Numbered from the stretch's first letter, positions 7,303 to 16,924 are shown. The stretch: DNA of 64,000 nucleotides from Paenibacillus_E sp040812395 (GCF_040812395.1 NZ_JBFNXH010000004.1:186001-250000); one strand, 5' to 3'. The notes: generated by a model not told the origin, from the sequence alone. Made by a program: numbers and translations.

Positions 7303-8268
7303 TTACTGCTTAAAGAAGCCGTCCAGTTCCTCGTATGCAAGCGTATGTTGGAGCAACTGCGGCTCCAATTCCTCGAAAAAGGTCGGCGTCGCGCCCACTT
7401 CCAGCTTCTCAGTATCCAATGCATACACGGCTACGCGATACAGATGATCTCCCGAATAACGGGGAGGCTCCATCCCGTAGTAGGCATTCAGCTCTTTCCC
7501 TGCTGGAAGCGCGCTTGCCGCCCCCTCCTTCAATTCATGGGTACTCACCGGGATGTTGAGCACGCTCCAATGAATGAAGTTATCCGCTATCGGATGCAAA
7601 TCATACATCACAACGGCAAAAGACTTCGTACCTTCCGGCGCATGGCTCCAGCTTACAGGCAAACTTATATTTTGACCGCCGACTACACCCCCGTGTGCGT
7701 ACTTCACAGGGATATCCGCATAAGCGGAGAAAGCATCGCTTTGCAGCTGAATACCACCTTTGCCATGCGTTGAGGACACGGAAAGCGTTCTGCTCGCGGA
7801 GTCCCAACGAAGCTCAGCATGGAGCGCCAGCGAAAGCAATCGCGCCGAGACCATGAGATGCCCGTCGATCATAACAGCTTCGTGATCCAGTTCATAGCTG
7901 ATCCCATTGACGATGGTCGTCGCTTGTCCAAGCTGCTGGGATACCGTGAAGCCCTCGCCTGCCAATTGCGCCGTGCTCGTTTCCGCATCCCACTTGAGCT
8001 CGCTGCCTTTCGCCTCAAATACGGCGCGAAGCGGAACCAAAATCTCCGTGTTGATCATTGCCCCCTGAACGGGAAGAGCCTTGCCATCCACCTGGATCGT
8101 AACCGGTGTGTTCCATTTCAAATAACCCTTCACATTGCTCATTACATCTTTCTTGGGCTCAGTTGGCGCAGCCGCTGGCGACTCCGCCGCAGCATAGGCC
8201 GGCAACAGAACTGACACCAATAGTGACGCGGTAACAATAGAACGATACATTTCCTTTTTTAATCTCAT
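7303..8268 (-). CDS. Secreted stalk-domain protein fused to a PEBP (YbhB/YbcL-like) domain
   Basis: The 321-residue protein has three parts. A signal peptide covers residues 1-28. A copper-amine-oxidase N-terminal stalk domain follows (VPLRAVFEAKGSELKWD, repeated more weakly as ARLLSLALHAELRWD). Last comes a phosphatidylethanolamine-binding-protein fold of about 140 residues, seen in LPVSWSHAPEGTKSFAVVMYD, HWSVLNIPV and the PPRYSGDHLYRVAVYAL block. ATG 8268 is chosen because AAGGAG lies 9 nt upstream; longer in-frame starts lack a site. PEBP proteins bind anionic ligands, but the role here is unknown. The stalk part suggests display at the cell surface. It is divergent from the PaaX-like gene. 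Confidence 0.85.
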   Translation of the reverse strand: MRLKKEMYRSIVTASLLVSVLLPAYAAAESPAAAPTEPKKDVMSNVKGYLKWNTPVTIQVDGKALPVQGAMINTEILVPLRAVFEAKGSELKWDAETSTAQLAGEGFTVSQQLGQATTIVNGISYELDHEAVMIDGHLMVSARLLSLALHAELRWDSASRTLSVSSTHGKGGIQLQSDAFSAYADIPVKYAHGGVVGGQNISLPVSWSHAPEGTKSFAVVMYDLHPIADNFIHWSVLNIPVSTHELKEGAASALPAGKELNAYYGMEPPRYSGDHLYRVAVYALDTEKLEVGATPTFFEELEPQLLQHTLAYEELDGFFKQ

Positions 8269-8428
8269 CTTCTTCCACTCCTTCAAAGTTTGGTTGTCCA
8301 TTCTTCTTGTTTTTGAGGTAAAATAGATAAAAGCCTCAACAAGTTTTTTATAATTGTTTTTATCACGATCGTGTGTTTTTATGTTATATTTAATTTGATC
8401 CTATGTCAATAAGGGATGTGAATTTATT

Positions 8429-9226
8429 TTGCTTTCCATCGAAAAACAGCTGCTGTTCTTGTTGTCGCGCACGGACAGCATGGACGCGCAGGAGCTTATT
8501 CGCATTTATGAGAAAAGGAGCTACTCCGCCCCATATATCCGTAATGGTTTGGCTAAATTAAAGAAAGAGGGTTTTGCCAGCACCCCCTCGCGCTCCCGCT
8601 ACCAGATCACCGGTGAAGGACGTGCTTTCATTCAGTCCATTAATCAAAAGCCCCAGCTTTACCAAGAGACTTGGGATCACACTTGGCATCTGGTTATGCT
8701 GCAAATTCCGGAGTCCGAGCGCAAAAAGAGAGACCAATTCCGCTCCGATATCGTCCAAGCGGGCTTTGGTCTGCTTTATAATAGCGTCTATATCTCGCCT
8801 TGGGTATTGAGGAAAGAGGTCGCTCAACTCATCGAAAAACATGGTCTGTCCGGTCAGGCTACGCAGTTCCATGGCTCCATGCTGGACACTTCGATTACTG
8901 ATGCCGAAGCGGCCTCCATCTGGCCCTTAGAGCAGGTAGCCGCCATTTATCGTGAGAAATGGGCTTGGTTCACGGCGGAGTTCGAGCCTGCTGTGCAAAA
9001 AGCCCTGCATGAGCAGCATGCAGAGCCGTTAACGCTTTTCACCGCCTATCTGCATCTGGGCGAAGTCATCAGCGAGTTGTATTTGGCGGATCCCATGCTT
9101 CCGGGAGAGCTTTTGCCTCAGAACTGGGAAGGCCGAACGATCCTTCATAAGCTTCAGGAACATCTTCAAGCGCTTGCACAAGCTATTCCAACCGATTCGG
9201 TATACGCGGCTTTTATCCAGTCTTGA
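8429..9226 (+). CDS. PaaX-like transcriptional regulator
   Basis: The 265-residue protein has an N-terminal winged helix (YSAPYIRNGLAKLKKEGF, then SRYQITGEGR). The PaaX middle domain follows, seen in WDHTWHLVMLQIPES, the RxxRxxxR-type run and AGFGLLYNSVYISPW. The PaaX C-terminal helical region includes LTLFTAYLHLGEVISELYLADPMLPGELLPQNW. PaaX repressors usually bind CoA-thioester ligands and control aromatic or thioester catabolism. The start is TTG 8429 with AAGGGATG upstream. The alcohol dehydrogenase gene begins 33 bp downstream on the same strand, so the two probably form an operon. Confidence 0.85.
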   Translation: MLSIEKQLLFLLSRTDSMDAQELIRIYEKRSYSAPYIRNGLAKLKKEGFASTPSRSRYQITGEGRAFIQSINQKPQLYQETWDHTWHLVMLQIPESERKKRDQFRSDIVQAGFGLLYNSVYISPWVLRKEVAQLIEKHGLSGQATQFHGSMLDTSITDAEAASIWPLEQVAAIYREKWAWFTAEFEPAVQKALHEQHAEPLTLFTAYLHLGEVISELYLADPMLPGELLPQNWEGRTILHKLQEHLQALAQAIPTDSVYAAFIQS

Positions 9227-9259
9227 CTAGGCAGCTTCTAAAAATAAGGAGGGATTTCA

Positions 9260-10423
9260 ATGAACACTTTTGCCTTTTATAATCCAACAACACTCTATTT
9301 CGGCAGTGGCCAACTGGAGAAATTAACAACCGAGGTACCCAAATATGGAAAGAACGTGCTGCTCGTTTACGGCGGCGGGAGCATTAAACAGAACGGTATT
9401 TACGAGAACGTGTTAAAGCTGCTAAAAGGCGTAGATGCAAACGTCATTGAGCTTAGCGGCGTTGAACCGAATCCTCGCTTAACCACCGTGCATCGCGGTG
9501 TGGAATTGTGCCGCAGCCAGCAGATCGACCTCATTCTGGCCGTAGGCGGAGGCAGTGTTATCGACTGCGCCAAAGCGATTGCTGTGGGTGCCAAATACGA
9601 AGGAGACTTCTGGGACATCGTCACGCGCAAAGCTGCGGCGACAGGTGCACTGCCACTTGGCACAGTGTTAACAATCGCGGCAACGGGCTCGGAAATGAAC
9701 TCCGGCTCCGTGATTACCAATTGGGAAACGAAAGAGAAATATGGCTGGGGCAGTCCATACGCGTTCCCGAAATTTTCGATTCTCGATCCCGCTCATACAG
9801 CTTCCTTGCCTGCGAATCAAACCGTCTATGGCATCGTCGACATCATGTCCCACGTGTTCGAGCAGTACTTCCACCATGGATCCAACACACCGGTACAGGA
9901 CGGCTTCAGCGAAACAATCCTGCGCACGGTCATTGATACAGCGCCGCGCCTGCTTCAGGATTTGCAGAACTTTGAGGAGCGCGCAACCATTCTGTACAGC
10001 GGCACGATGGCGCTCAACGGCGTGCTGAGCATGGGCATCCGCGGCGATTGGGCGACGCATAACCTCGAGCATGCGGTGTCCGCGGTTCACGACATTCCGC
10101 ATGGCGGCGGCTTGGCCATCCTGTTCCCGAACTGGATGACCCATACGCTGGATGCGAATGTCGGGCGCTTCAAGCAATTCGCCCAGCATGTCTTCGGCAT
10201 CGACGCCGCAGGCAAAACAGACCGCCAAGTGGCTGAGGAAGGCATCGCGGCGCTTCGCCAGTTCTTCAATTCTATTGGCGCACCGGCCAGGCTCGCTGAT
10301 TACGACATTGACGACTCCACCATCGAGCTGATGGCGGACAAAGCGATGGTATACGGCGACTTCGGCAACTTCAAGAAGCTGACGCGCGACGATGTCATTG
10401 CCATCTATCGCATGTCCTTGTAA
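9260..10423 (+). CDS. yugJ: Iron-containing alcohol dehydrogenase, YugJ-type
   Basis: The 387-residue group III alcohol dehydrogenase interconverts aldehydes or ketones and alcohols with NAD(P)H in the cytoplasm. The nucleotide domain has LLVYGGGSIK and LAVGGGSVIDCAKAIA. Metal ligands are visible as D and H of DIMSHVFEQY (about 195-204) and the histidines of HNLEHAVSAVHDIPHGGG (about 254-271). The sequence is strikingly close to B. subtilis YugJ/YugK over its full length. ATG 9260 has AAGGAGGG upstream. It is preceded by a PaaX-like regulator 33 bp away and followed by a long hairpin at 10481-10534. Confidence 0.93.
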   Translation: MNTFAFYNPTTLYFGSGQLEKLTTEVPKYGKNVLLVYGGGSIKQNGIYENVLKLLKGVDANVIELSGVEPNPRLTTVHRGVELCRSQQIDLILAVGGGSVIDCAKAIAVGAKYEGDFWDIVTRKAAATGALPLGTVLTIAATGSEMNSGSVITNWETKEKYGWGSPYAFPKFSILDPAHTASLPANQTVYGIVDIMSHVFEQYFHHGSNTPVQDGFSETILRTVIDTAPRLLQDLQNFEERATILYSGTMALNGVLSMGIRGDWATHNLEHAVSAVHDIPHGGGLAILFPNWMTHTLDANVGRFKQFAQHVFGIDAAGKTDRQVAEEGIAALRQFFNSIGAPARLADYDIDDSTIELMADKAMVYGDFGNFKKLTRDDVIAIYRMSL

Positions 10424-10480
10424 TCGTAAGAAAAAGCTAGCCTGCGGCCAGTTTCTCTAAACCCATACGTTTGAGCATGG

Positions 10481-10534
10481 GGAGGTAATGTATACGGGGT
10501 TCCATCGCTTTTCCACCCCATATACATTGCCTCC
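10481..10534. terminator. Long inverted repeat after yugJ
   Basis: Arms 10481-10500 and 10515-10534 pair at 18 of 20 positions (GGAGGTAATGTATA.GGGGT), with a 14-nt loop. There is no clear T-run. It lies 57 nt after yugJ and directly abuts dispersed repeat copy 2. It may end yugJ transcription or mark the edge of the repeat. Confidence 0.5.
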
Positions 10535-11178
10535 TCTGTTCTACTTTGTGCTGCCTTCTTCTCTTTTCCCTATCCTAACTTCCATCCGGCATTCCTACCA
10601 ATGAACGCCCCTGTAAGAGTAAGATTCCGGGTACATCTCGCCTCCGCAAGCTTCGCAAGAAACCGTGAAAACGTGAGACAGCCGCCATGCAGCGGCGACG
10701 CAACGCGCACCCGAGGAGATACTGCCGGACCGCCTATTCGCCATGCACAGCGATATCGACATCGACGGAACTACGATGCCTTATTCCACGGTAACGTCCC
10801 TTTTCTCCCTATGAAGAGGAACTAGGGTGCGTTAAATAAGCGAAAATCTGCCGAAAACCCAGCATTTCCTGCTCATAACGCACGGTAGTTCCGCGAAATG
10901 TTCCTACAACCGAAGATACCGCCTCATAGCGTATCTACGTTCCGCTCACTCATGCAAAAAGACGATCTATCACAGATCAAAGCGGTAGTTCAATACTCTA
11001 CACCGCTGTGGCTCTTCCGGATCTTCTGCGTCCATTCTGTCGAATGCTCGTACCACACAATCAGTGCAGAACTTCTCCGCTCTGCGAGTTCGTCACACAC
11101 ACAGACATGACGACGTAGGCTTATCCGCTTGAGAAGGTATCCCTCACGCTTTAGTTCTGTAAAGGATTTAACCCATTC
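10535..11178. repeat. Dispersed intergenic repeat, copy 2 (longest)
   Basis: About 640 bp in the same orientation as 1866-2451 and 45079-45507. It contains every shared landmark plus about 45 extra bp near 10665-10710 that include a GCCGC/GCGGC hairpin. The central inverted repeat is at 10816-10842 with 10871-10894, and it is followed by GACGATCTATCACAGATC. The tail AAAGGATTTAACC stops just before the terminator of the next gene. No reading frame is conserved with the other copies. Confidence 0.8.
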
Positions 11179-11182
11179 GGTT

Positions 11183-11232
11183 AAAAAAAACAGAGTGCAC
11201 GGCCGCAACAGCGGCCTGAGCACTCCGTTTCT
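11183..11232 (-). terminator. Terminator of the 11262-12803 gene
   Basis: Minus-strand stem CGGAGTGC..GGCCGC against GCGGCC..GCACTC, followed by TTTTTTTT. Confidence 0.85.
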
Positions 11233-11261
11233 ATTTTCCACAAGCTAAGCTCCAGCCATTA

Positions 11262-12803
11262 TTAAGGCTGTTGCTTCAACAATTCAACATCCGTCCACGT
11301 CCGAGATCCATTGTGGGACCAATTCGTAATCGTATTGCTAAAGGGATTAATCGTGAATAAATCGCCTGCTCGGTCTCTGTAGATGAAACTGCCATCTCTA
11401 TCATCCGGGGCGTTCGATAGACGTTTCAGATGCAAGTCTTTATCCACTTCATACAAGCCGTCTTTGGCCGCATCTACGGGCTCCGTCGCCATCGGAAATC
11501 TTCCCGTTGATGGATCTACGCTCATCGGCCCCTCCTTGCTTTGCGGTTTCCCATACAGCCGCACGATCATCCGACCGTCTGGATCCACCGGGTTCCTGGT
11601 CGGACTCGTAAGTCCGATCGGCGACACGTCCTGCTCGTTCCAAGCATCATTGGCGACCTTGATCTCCCCATTCTGATCCATCAACGCCAACAAACCAGAC
11701 CCCCGATAGAAAAAGTGCCGGCCAAGCTTGCGCTCACTCGCGATCCAAACCGTACCATCCGTATTTTTCTGTACAAATTGCGGTAAATAAGGATACTCCG
11801 TTACAGCCCTTACCTTCCCGTCAATGATCGAAAATAGCTGATAGCGGCTGTTAGGCGGCGGTCCAATCACCGCGATAGGAAAATAGGTATACACGCCAAG
11901 CAGCTTCCGCTTGTCATCAATCTCGTATAAAGTGCCTTCGATTCGAAGTGTCGTTTCCCCTAAAATATGCTGCTCTTCCTCTCGCAGCGCTGCGAGCTCC
12001 AAACCTTGGTAGATCAGCTTATTGTCCTTTCTCTCAACCGTAACCGACACCCCTTGACCCGCCCGGGTCTGAGCGGCCTTCTCCACCTTGTCGCGTATGG
12101 CGGAAGCTTGATCGGGCTGAAGCCAAACCGGCTTGCCTTGCAAGGTTTTGGAGACTTTCATCATAAGCGGAACTTTATCCCTTATCACACTTGTATCTAT
12201 GTACAGCGCCTCATCATCGTCATAAACGATTTGCTGCATGACCTGATCCTGACCACTCCACACCGCGAGACCGTCTTCATCCTTCCACTGCAAATCCATC
12301 ATGAGCCTCGTATGCGCAAACTCCCAGGTCAACGGCATATACGTCACATTTCGGAATTCCAGAAAAGGGTACGTCTCCTCCTCATTCTTCACGGGGCTTC
12401 CCCACAGTTCGATCGGGTAATCGGCGACATGCGCCGTATACGCGCGGTTCGATGCGTTATGCGCCGTTAGGGTCTGCGAATAGGGAGCCTTCTCCAGAGC
12501 AGGATAAATCCCGTAATTGGTAGCGCAGCAGATTTTATATACTTTTAAGCCCTCCGAATCGCTCCACTCGGAAGAGATCTCCAGCTCCTGCAGCGTATCC
12601 CAATTCAAGGGGGCGTACGTAATATCTTTATAGACAATAAACGGGTATTCACTTTGCCCGTTATTGATCAAATTCCCATTCACTTTCACGGGAAAATCGG
12701 CGACTTGCACCTTCACAGCTCCGCTCGCCGCCCCGGCTGCACTTGGCAATAAGGAGACAACGAACAGGATGATCAGCCAGGAGAACGCCATTTTTTGCAA
12801 CAT
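11262..12803 (-). CDS. Secreted protein with two stalk-type repeats, function unknown
   Basis: The 513-residue product starts with a signal peptide (FSWLIILFVVSLLPSAAGAA). Two related segments follow (about residues 30-90 and 130-190), each with an FPV(K)-type strand, a YPF..(Y/F)(K/R)(D/N)(I/V)TY(A/M)PL block and an SEW/LQWKDEDGL end. These resemble copper-amine-oxidase-like stalk repeats. The remaining 300 residues contain beta-rich segments with DGTVWIASE and YEVDKDLHLKRL, suggesting a propeller-like or repeat fold, but no named family is certain. ATG 12803 is preferred because AAAGGA stands 9 nt upstream. It probably acts at the cell surface and has its own terminator. Confidence 0.75.
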   Translation of the reverse strand: MLQKMAFSWLIILFVVSLLPSAAGAASGAVKVQVADFPVKVNGNLINNGQSEYPFIVYKDITYAPLNWDTLQELEISSEWSDSEGLKVYKICCATNYGIYPALEKAPYSQTLTAHNASNRAYTAHVADYPIELWGSPVKNEEETYPFLEFRNVTYMPLTWEFAHTRLMMDLQWKDEDGLAVWSGQDQVMQQIVYDDDEALYIDTSVIRDKVPLMMKVSKTLQGKPVWLQPDQASAIRDKVEKAAQTRAGQGVSVTVERKDNKLIYQGLELAALREEEQHILGETTLRIEGTLYEIDDKRKLLGVYTYFPIAVIGPPPNSRYQLFSIIDGKVRAVTEYPYLPQFVQKNTDGTVWIASERKLGRHFFYRGSGLLALMDQNGEIKVANDAWNEQDVSPIGLTSPTRNPVDPDGRMIVRLYGKPQSKEGPMSVDPSTGRFPMATEPVDAAKDGLYEVDKDLHLKRLSNAPDDRDGSFIYRDRAGDLFTINPFSNTITNWSHNGSRTWTDVELLKQQP

Positions 12804-12950
12804 TAACTCACGTCCTTTATCAGAATCAACTTCTGTATAGACGCGCAATATGTAAAAAAGTTACATAAGCCATATTAAAATGTAACCTTATAGCCATATA
12901 CTAGGAGGCCAGAAGTACAGTCCGCTCGCCGCTCAACTGCAATAAAAGCT

Positions 12951-15275
12951 TTACTGGCGCCACTCCTCAGGCAGCAGACGCTGATACAAGGGCTGCAAGT
13001 AGCGGTCATCGATAAGCAGCAGGACACCGCGATCCGTTTCGGAGCGGATCAGCCGGCCTCCGGCTTGCTGCACTTTGTTCATGCCGGGAAAAACATACGC
13101 ATACTCGTAGCCATTTTTGCCGATGCGGTCCATATAAGACTTGATGATGTTACGCTCCGGACCGAGCTGAGGCAAACCGACACCGACAATCGCTACCCCC
13201 GTAAGCCGATCGCCAACGAGATCGATGCCCTCAGAGAAAATGCCGCCCAACACAGCAAAACCGACTAGCGTATCTCCGCGATTCGCTGCAAAAGCCGCAA
13301 GGAAGCCTTCCCGCTCCTCTTCCGGCATCTGCGTTTGCTGTATAAGAATCTGCAGCGGATTTCCAATCCTGTCCGCACCTTCATCAGCCAGCTCCGTAAA
13401 TGCCTCATAAATGCTGCTCATATAAGCATACGATGGAAAAAACACCAAATAATTGCCCGACCGTCCAGCGACCAGCTCGTAGATTGCACGAGCAATAGGC
13501 TCTCTGCTGCGCTCGCGATCCTGATAGCGCGTAGAGATAGGCTGAATGATTACCTCCAGCTGATCCTTAGAGAATGGCGACGGTATGGACACGGAAAAAT
13601 CATCTTCGCCTGCCCCCAGTGTGTCCATGAAATAGGACAAGGGCGAAAGGGTCGCCGAGAAAAACACATGCGCCCGGTACCCCTTCCCCGCCTGCTTCAG
13701 CAGGTGGGAGGGATCGAGGCAGAACAACTTAACGGTGACCTCGCTTTTCACGCACTCGGTAAATGTCACATAGCGCTCATCATACAGCTTAGCGATGCGG
13801 ACAAAATTTTGCGCACGGAAATACGTATCAAGCAGCAGTGCATTCGGCTCACCTGAACGCGATGCGACTAGCTCTCTCTCCGCCACAGCAATGAACACTT
13901 CAAGCAGGTCGATGAGCGCCTCCGGCAGACCATGTTCAACCTGCATGTTACTCTCGCCAAGCTGCTTGCGCATCGCGAGTAAATGTTGGTTAACCGCCTT
14001 CGCAGCCTCATGCAGCTCCATCCGAACAGCCTTGGACTCTCGCTGCACATTCAGGAAATCCGACTTTTGCAGCGCACTTGAATACATATCCCGTGCCCTG
14101 TCCACTAAATTGTGCGCCTCATCCACTAAGAGCGCCGTCTGCCGCTTCTGCTCCTCGAACAATCGCTTCAAATTCACTCGTGGATCAAAAATATAATTAT
14201 AATCGCAAATTACCGCATCTGCCGCATAAGCGACATCCAGCGAGAATTCGAATGGACACACGCGATGCTTCCTCGCATAGGCCTCAATCACCGGACGCGT
14301 CATTGCCGTCTCCTGCCGGAGCAAATCGAGCACCGCTTCATTTATTCGGTCATAGTAACCGTCTGCGAATTCGCAGTGCTCCTTGGAACAGCGCATCTCT
14401 TCCTTCAAACAAACCTTCTCTTTCGCTGTAATCGTCACGACGTGCAGGTGCAGCCCCTTGGCACGAAGCAGCGCGTAAGCTTCCTCAGCAGCTGTACGGG
14501 TAATCGTCTTCGCAGTCAAATAGAAGATACGCTGCAGCACGCCTTCACCAATAGCTTTGACTGAGGGGTAAATGGTCGATATCGTCTTGCCGATGCCTGT
14601 CGGCGCCTTGGCAAACAATTTGTGTCCATCCGCAATCGTTTGGTACACAGCACCGGCAAGCTTGCGCTGCCCTTCGCGATACGCCTCAAACGGGAACGGA
14701 AGCTGCTTGATGCTCTCATTTCTGCGCCGTTCATGCTCTCTTCTCGCGTATGCGTAAGGATGAAACTTCTCCACAACATCGTGCACGAACTGCTCAAGCT
14801 CCTCGAATGAAACCTCCTCTATAAACCGTTTGGTCTCTTCCGTCTCCACCTGCACATAGGTGAGTTGAACATGAATCCGACTCAGCCCCTGATTGGCGGC
14901 TACCATGTAGGCGTAACACTTCGCCTGCGCCCAGTGGACAGGATAAGAATGCTCCGAGATCATCCCGATGTCCGACGAAGTCGACTTGATTTCATCTACC
15001 GTCACGACTCCACTTTCCGCATCGAATAGAAGGCCGTCACATCGCCCGTCAATGACAAAAGGGAGCCCCCCATAAGCAATCTCCGCCGATACATATACTT
15101 CGCGTTGATCCTGTTCGCCGTATTGTTTTTGCACCTTCTGATGCGCCCTAGTGCCCTCGGTCAAAGTCGTGCTAGTCCGAAATCCGGACTCCATACTTCC
15201 GCTGCGGTGCACATATTCAACTAGCGAGCGCACAGATATATGGATAGCATCCTGCGGTTCCTTTAAATCCGTCAT
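12951..15275 (-). CDS. Nuclease-helicase fusion: RecB/Cas4-like domain with Rad3/DinG-type helicase
   Basis: The protein has 774 residues. The N-terminal part carries a PD-(D/E)XK nuclease pattern: IDGRCDGLLFD, then VDEIKS (about residues 75-100), then the QxxxY motif in WAQAKCYAY. A superfamily 2 Rad3/XPD helicase follows, with Walker A APTGIGKT (about 223) and DEAH in VDEAHNL (about 387). Four cysteines (KVC, MRC, EHC, RVC; residues about 285-330) can bind a 4Fe-4S cluster. Later motifs include FFSATLSP and a QAGGRLIRS end. It probably unwinds and nicks DNA during repair or recombination. The ATG is 9 nt after GGAG; a GTG one codon earlier is possible. Confidence 0.88.
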   Translation of the reverse strand: MTDLKEPQDAIHISVRSLVEYVHRSGSMESGFRTSTTLTEGTRAHQKVQKQYGEQDQREVYVSAEIAYGGLPFVIDGRCDGLLFDAESGVVTVDEIKSTSSDIGMISEHSYPVHWAQAKCYAYMVAANQGLSRIHVQLTYVQVETEETKRFIEEVSFEELEQFVHDVVEKFHPYAYARREHERRRNESIKQLPFPFEAYREGQRKLAGAVYQTIADGHKLFAKAPTGIGKTISTIYPSVKAIGEGVLQRIFYLTAKTITRTAAEEAYALLRAKGLHLHVVTITAKEKVCLKEEMRCSKEHCEFADGYYDRINEAVLDLLRQETAMTRPVIEAYARKHRVCPFEFSLDVAYAADAVICDYNYIFDPRVNLKRLFEEQKRQTALLVDEAHNLVDRARDMYSSALQKSDFLNVQRESKAVRMELHEAAKAVNQHLLAMRKQLGESNMQVEHGLPEALIDLLEVFIAVAERELVASRSGEPNALLLDTYFRAQNFVRIAKLYDERYVTFTECVKSEVTVKLFCLDPSHLLKQAGKGYRAHVFFSATLSPLSYFMDTLGAGEDDFSVSIPSPFSKDQLEVIIQPISTRYQDRERSREPIARAIYELVAGRSGNYLVFFPSYAYMSSIYEAFTELADEGADRIGNPLQILIQQTQMPEEEREGFLAAFAANRGDTLVGFAVLGGIFSEGIDLVGDRLTGVAIVGVGLPQLGPERNIIKSYMDRIGKNGYEYAYVFPGMNKVQQAGGRLIRSETDRGVLLLIDDRYLQPLYQRLLPEEWRQ

Positions 15276-15526
15276 CACTGATTTCTCCGTCCAAGAACAT
15301 TTGTTCCTTATTGTATCACGGCAGTCGATTGAATTAAAAGGGAGTTCTTTTCCGCAAGAATTTGCAAGGGATATGTCTGCGGTTATAACATTGCCAAACT
15401 TCCAAACTGATCATTACTTTAAACACTTGCCTTAGCTGACGATATTCCGAACATGTTAAGCATTCTAGTTTTGTAGATACAACAGAAAACAATGATTGGA
15501 ACATAAATCGCTCTGCTGCACCCGCT

Positions 15527-16924
15527 CTATTTCTGCCACTGAAACGGTGTCGTATTGAAAAAAAGGTTCGGGTTGGCCTGCACATTGTGTGCCCAAAAGG
15601 TGAAGTGCAGGTGCGGCCCTGTTGAGAAGCCCGTCGTGCCGACAAGACCAATGATGTCGCCCACCTTAACCCGATCGCCCGCTTTCACGCGCAGCTCGGA
15701 CAGATGGGCGTACTGCGAAAACAGCCCCATCCCATGGTCGATATAAATGGAATTGCCTGTGAGATACAGAGCGTCCGCCAGCGCCACAACGCCATCGTTC
15801 GTCGCCTTGATCGGAGTGCCCTCCTTGGCGGCCAAATCAATAGCCATATGAGAGCTGTCGTATTTGCCGTTCACATACCGCGTATATCCATATGGCGTCG
15901 TCAAAACTCCTTCGATCGGCTGCACGAACGGCCCGCTGAACAGAAACTCCGGCTCCGATTTACTGCGCGCCAGATCAATCTTCTTCTGATCGGCCTGGAT
16001 GCGGCCCGTGTCCTGCTTCATGCTCTCCATTTGCTCCGTCACTTTCAAATACTGCGTATCGAATTTCTTCGCTTGAATTGTCAACGTTTCATCGCTAATC
16101 GGATACTTCCCTGGCTTCGCCTGCATCGTAATAGGTAAATAAGTAAAATAGCCCGCCCCAAAGGGTTGAAGTGTGTACGTCTTGCCTAGCCAAGTCACAC
16201 TGCCCGGCTCGTCGCGCCGAACAAGCACCACATCTCCCGGAGAAGCGGTATCCGGCACAAGCTTCCACTTGGACCCGATGACCGCTTTCGCAATGTCCGC
16301 CGATGCATAGAGCGCCACTTCCTTCTTCAGTTTCTGAAGGCGGTCTTTTTCCTTCAGTAACGCATCCTTTACCGCAGGCGTTATCTGCTCATTCCACGTT
16401 TGACCGCCATCCGCCGTTACGAGCAGCGGACTCTTGACGTTCGCAGCATCTTTGGGATCTGCCAGAAGCGCCCAACCAATCCGGGCAGTCAGGAACTGTG
16501 ATTGCTTGACCGGATACGTCCCCGTATCCATTGTGATCGCAAGCGGGTTATCCGTAGCATTCGAACTTCCTGCCCCTAAGTTCATCAGCTCATTAATCAC
16601 TTTGTCAACTGCTGTTGTACTCGATGGGCTCTCGCTTGGCAGAACACCACCCGCATCCAGCCAGGTCTCTCCTCCGTCCTCCGTCTTCACCGTGCCGTCC
16701 GCATAGCGAACCCAGCCGTGGTCGAAATCCGTCATGCGGAATTCGATAGCTTCTCTTGGCGGCGGCGTAGGCGTGGGTGTTGGCGTCACCACAGGAGACT
16801 CAGCCTGGCGTACATACGAGGAAATCACGGACCAACGTGATTCACCTATAAATACAACCAAACAAACAGCCAATACAAATGAACTAAGCAGAAGAAGCCA
16901 ATGGGGCTGCTTTCGTGATTTCAC
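15527..16924 (-). CDS. Membrane-anchored M23 peptidoglycan endopeptidase
   Basis: The 465-residue protein has a single N-terminal membrane segment (about 9-28), a PTPTPTPTP linker and a middle region with two photosynthesis-stability-factor-like strands (KTEDGGETWLDAGG; VTADGGQTWNEQ). The C-terminal LytM/M23 domain has the zinc ligands in SSHMAIDLA (HxxxD) and GPHLHF, and the expected VGTTGFSTG loop. It would cut peptide cross-links in the cell wall from outside the membrane. The start is GTG 16924 with GGGAGG 10 nt upstream. The beta-strand insert in front of the catalytic domain is unusual and may be a substrate- or protein-binding module. Confidence 0.88.
   Translation of the reverse strand: MKSRKQPHWLLLLSSFVLAVCLVVFIGESRWSVISSYVRQAESPVVTPTPTPTPPPREAIEFRMTDFDHGWVRYADGTVKTEDGGETWLDAGGVLPSESPSSTTAVDKVINELMNLGAGSSNATDNPLAITMDTGTYPVKQSQFLTARIGWALLADPKDAANVKSPLLVTADGGQTWNEQITPAVKDALLKEKDRLQKLKKEVALYASADIAKAVIGSKWKLVPDTASPGDVVLVRRDEPGSVTWLGKTYTLQPFGAGYFTYLPITMQAKPGKYPISDETLTIQAKKFDTQYLKVTEQMESMKQDTGRIQADQKKIDLARSKSEPEFLFSGPFVQPIEGVLTTPYGYTRYVNGKYDSSHMAIDLAAKEGTPIKATNDGVVALADALYLTGNSIYIDHGMGLFSQYAHLSELRVKAGDRVKVGDIIGLVGTTGFSTGPHLHFTFWAHNVQANPNLFFNTTPFQWQK

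Noticed and set aside
15279..15526. Possible small gene between the M23 peptidase and helicase genes
   Set aside because: A short cysteine-containing frame exists but lacks a ribosome site and any recognisable pattern.
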